Positions 5,046 to 5,186 of a DNA stretch of 5,186 bases are shown here, piece by piece (within the stretch, counting starts at the first letter, position 1; each line of letters opens with the position of its first letter). The notes under the pieces were generated by a model. It did not search any database and was not told the origin of the DNA. It was given only the letters and a program-made list of their open reading frames with translations. The translations under genes and the position numbers were made by a program. Origin of the DNA: Gammaproteobacteria bacterium (GTDB taxonomy: Bacteria; Pseudomonadota; Gammaproteobacteria; DSM-16500). The stretch is from NCBI GenBank assembly GCA_009885665.1, contig VFKI01000089.1, positions 1 through 5,186 of the forward strand. The letters are read 5' to 3'.

Positions 5046-5186
5046 AAGCCGGCATTCCGCACCGAAGTATTTTTTGTATAAATCGAGGCAAAAATGGGTT
5101 TTAAAGCGCAGTTTACACGCAAGTAAATGAGCATTAAAAACGCATTTTTAACGAAGCGTTATCTAAAAAGACAAAGGTGCGGAATG
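5046..5186. repeat. Palindromic dispersed repeat, copy 2 (right end cut by window edge)
   Basis: This is the same element and orientation as copy 1, shifted by 5081 bases with no gap. Its left side is visible: CATTCCGCACC (5053-5063) is the exact reverse complement of GGTGCGGAATG (5176-5186). These outer arms, the core arms (5090-5105 with 5134-5149) and the inner TTTAC/GTAAA stem (5112-5116 with 5123-5127) all share the centre 5119.5. The core stem has two mismatches caused by the C to G change at 5097 and the T to A change at 5136. The left arm continues outward as AAGCC GG, whose reverse complement resembles bases 106-112 of copy 1, so the full element probably spans about 148 bases and ends just outside the window. 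It carries no coding capacity. Its function is unknown. Confidence 0.93.

Noticed and set aside
1..5186. Integron cassette array flanked by attC sites
   Set aside because: The end repeats lack the RYYYAAC/GTTRRRY core sites, and the interior is five full-length housekeeping-type genes on both strands rather than promoterless cassettes.
1..5186. Composite transposon bounded by the direct repeats
   Set aside because: No transposase or insertion sequence is present, the repeats are short and non-coding, and the genes between look native in codon use.

Overview
The window is bacterial chromosomal DNA from a Gram-negative organism. A complete Kdo transferase gene (waaA) means it makes lipopolysaccharide. 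The protein sequences, especially the family 4 uracil-DNA glycosylase with a short N-terminal lead carrying MGIDTW, look most like Gammaproteobacteria. That placement is inference from motif memory, not from a search. Coding density is high, codon use looks uniform across the five genes, and base composition is moderate (mid-40s % GC by eye, not counted).

Layout from left to right. (1) At 1-112 lies one copy of a palindromic repeat. (2) waaA is at 234-1487 on the + strand, with a GTG start. (3) Three genes follow on the - strand, in transcription order: a permuted papain-like (YiiX-type) amidase/peptidase at 4088-3438, hisS at 3421-2156 and queC at 2159-1491. hisS and queC share a 4-base ATGA overlap, and the amidase stop is 16 bases before the hisS start, so the three look like one transcription unit. 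queC ends tail to tail with waaA, with 3 bases between the stops. (4) The gap at 4089-4255 holds a GC-rich island with a perfect 12-bp hairpin, a possible pseudoknot and a second inverted repeat. (5) A family 4 uracil-DNA glycosylase gene is at 4882-4256 on the - strand. (6) An AT-rich gap follows. (7) A second copy of the palindromic repeat, in the same orientation as the first, runs to the right edge of the window.

Functional picture: waaA serves inner-core LPS assembly, the glycosylase serves DNA repair, and hisS and queC both bear on tRNA. HisRS charges tRNA-His. QueC makes preQ0, the precursor of queuosine, which is placed at position 34 of GUN-anticodon tRNAs including tRNA-His. The HisRS carries the DKLDKIG / QCDxD sequence signature rather than the E. 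coli-type signature, and its C-terminal domain is short.

The least explained element is the repeat. The two copies align without a gap over 105 bases and match at 87 of the first 91. In copy 2, three separate pairs of complementary arms share one exact centre, giving an element of at least 134 bases. An 8-base stretch that differs between the copies lies in the outer arm, and in copy 2 five of those eight bases are still matched by the opposite arm. This hints that the folded shape, not the sequence, is what is kept. Both window edges fall inside this repeat, which fits an assembly breaking at a multi-copy element.
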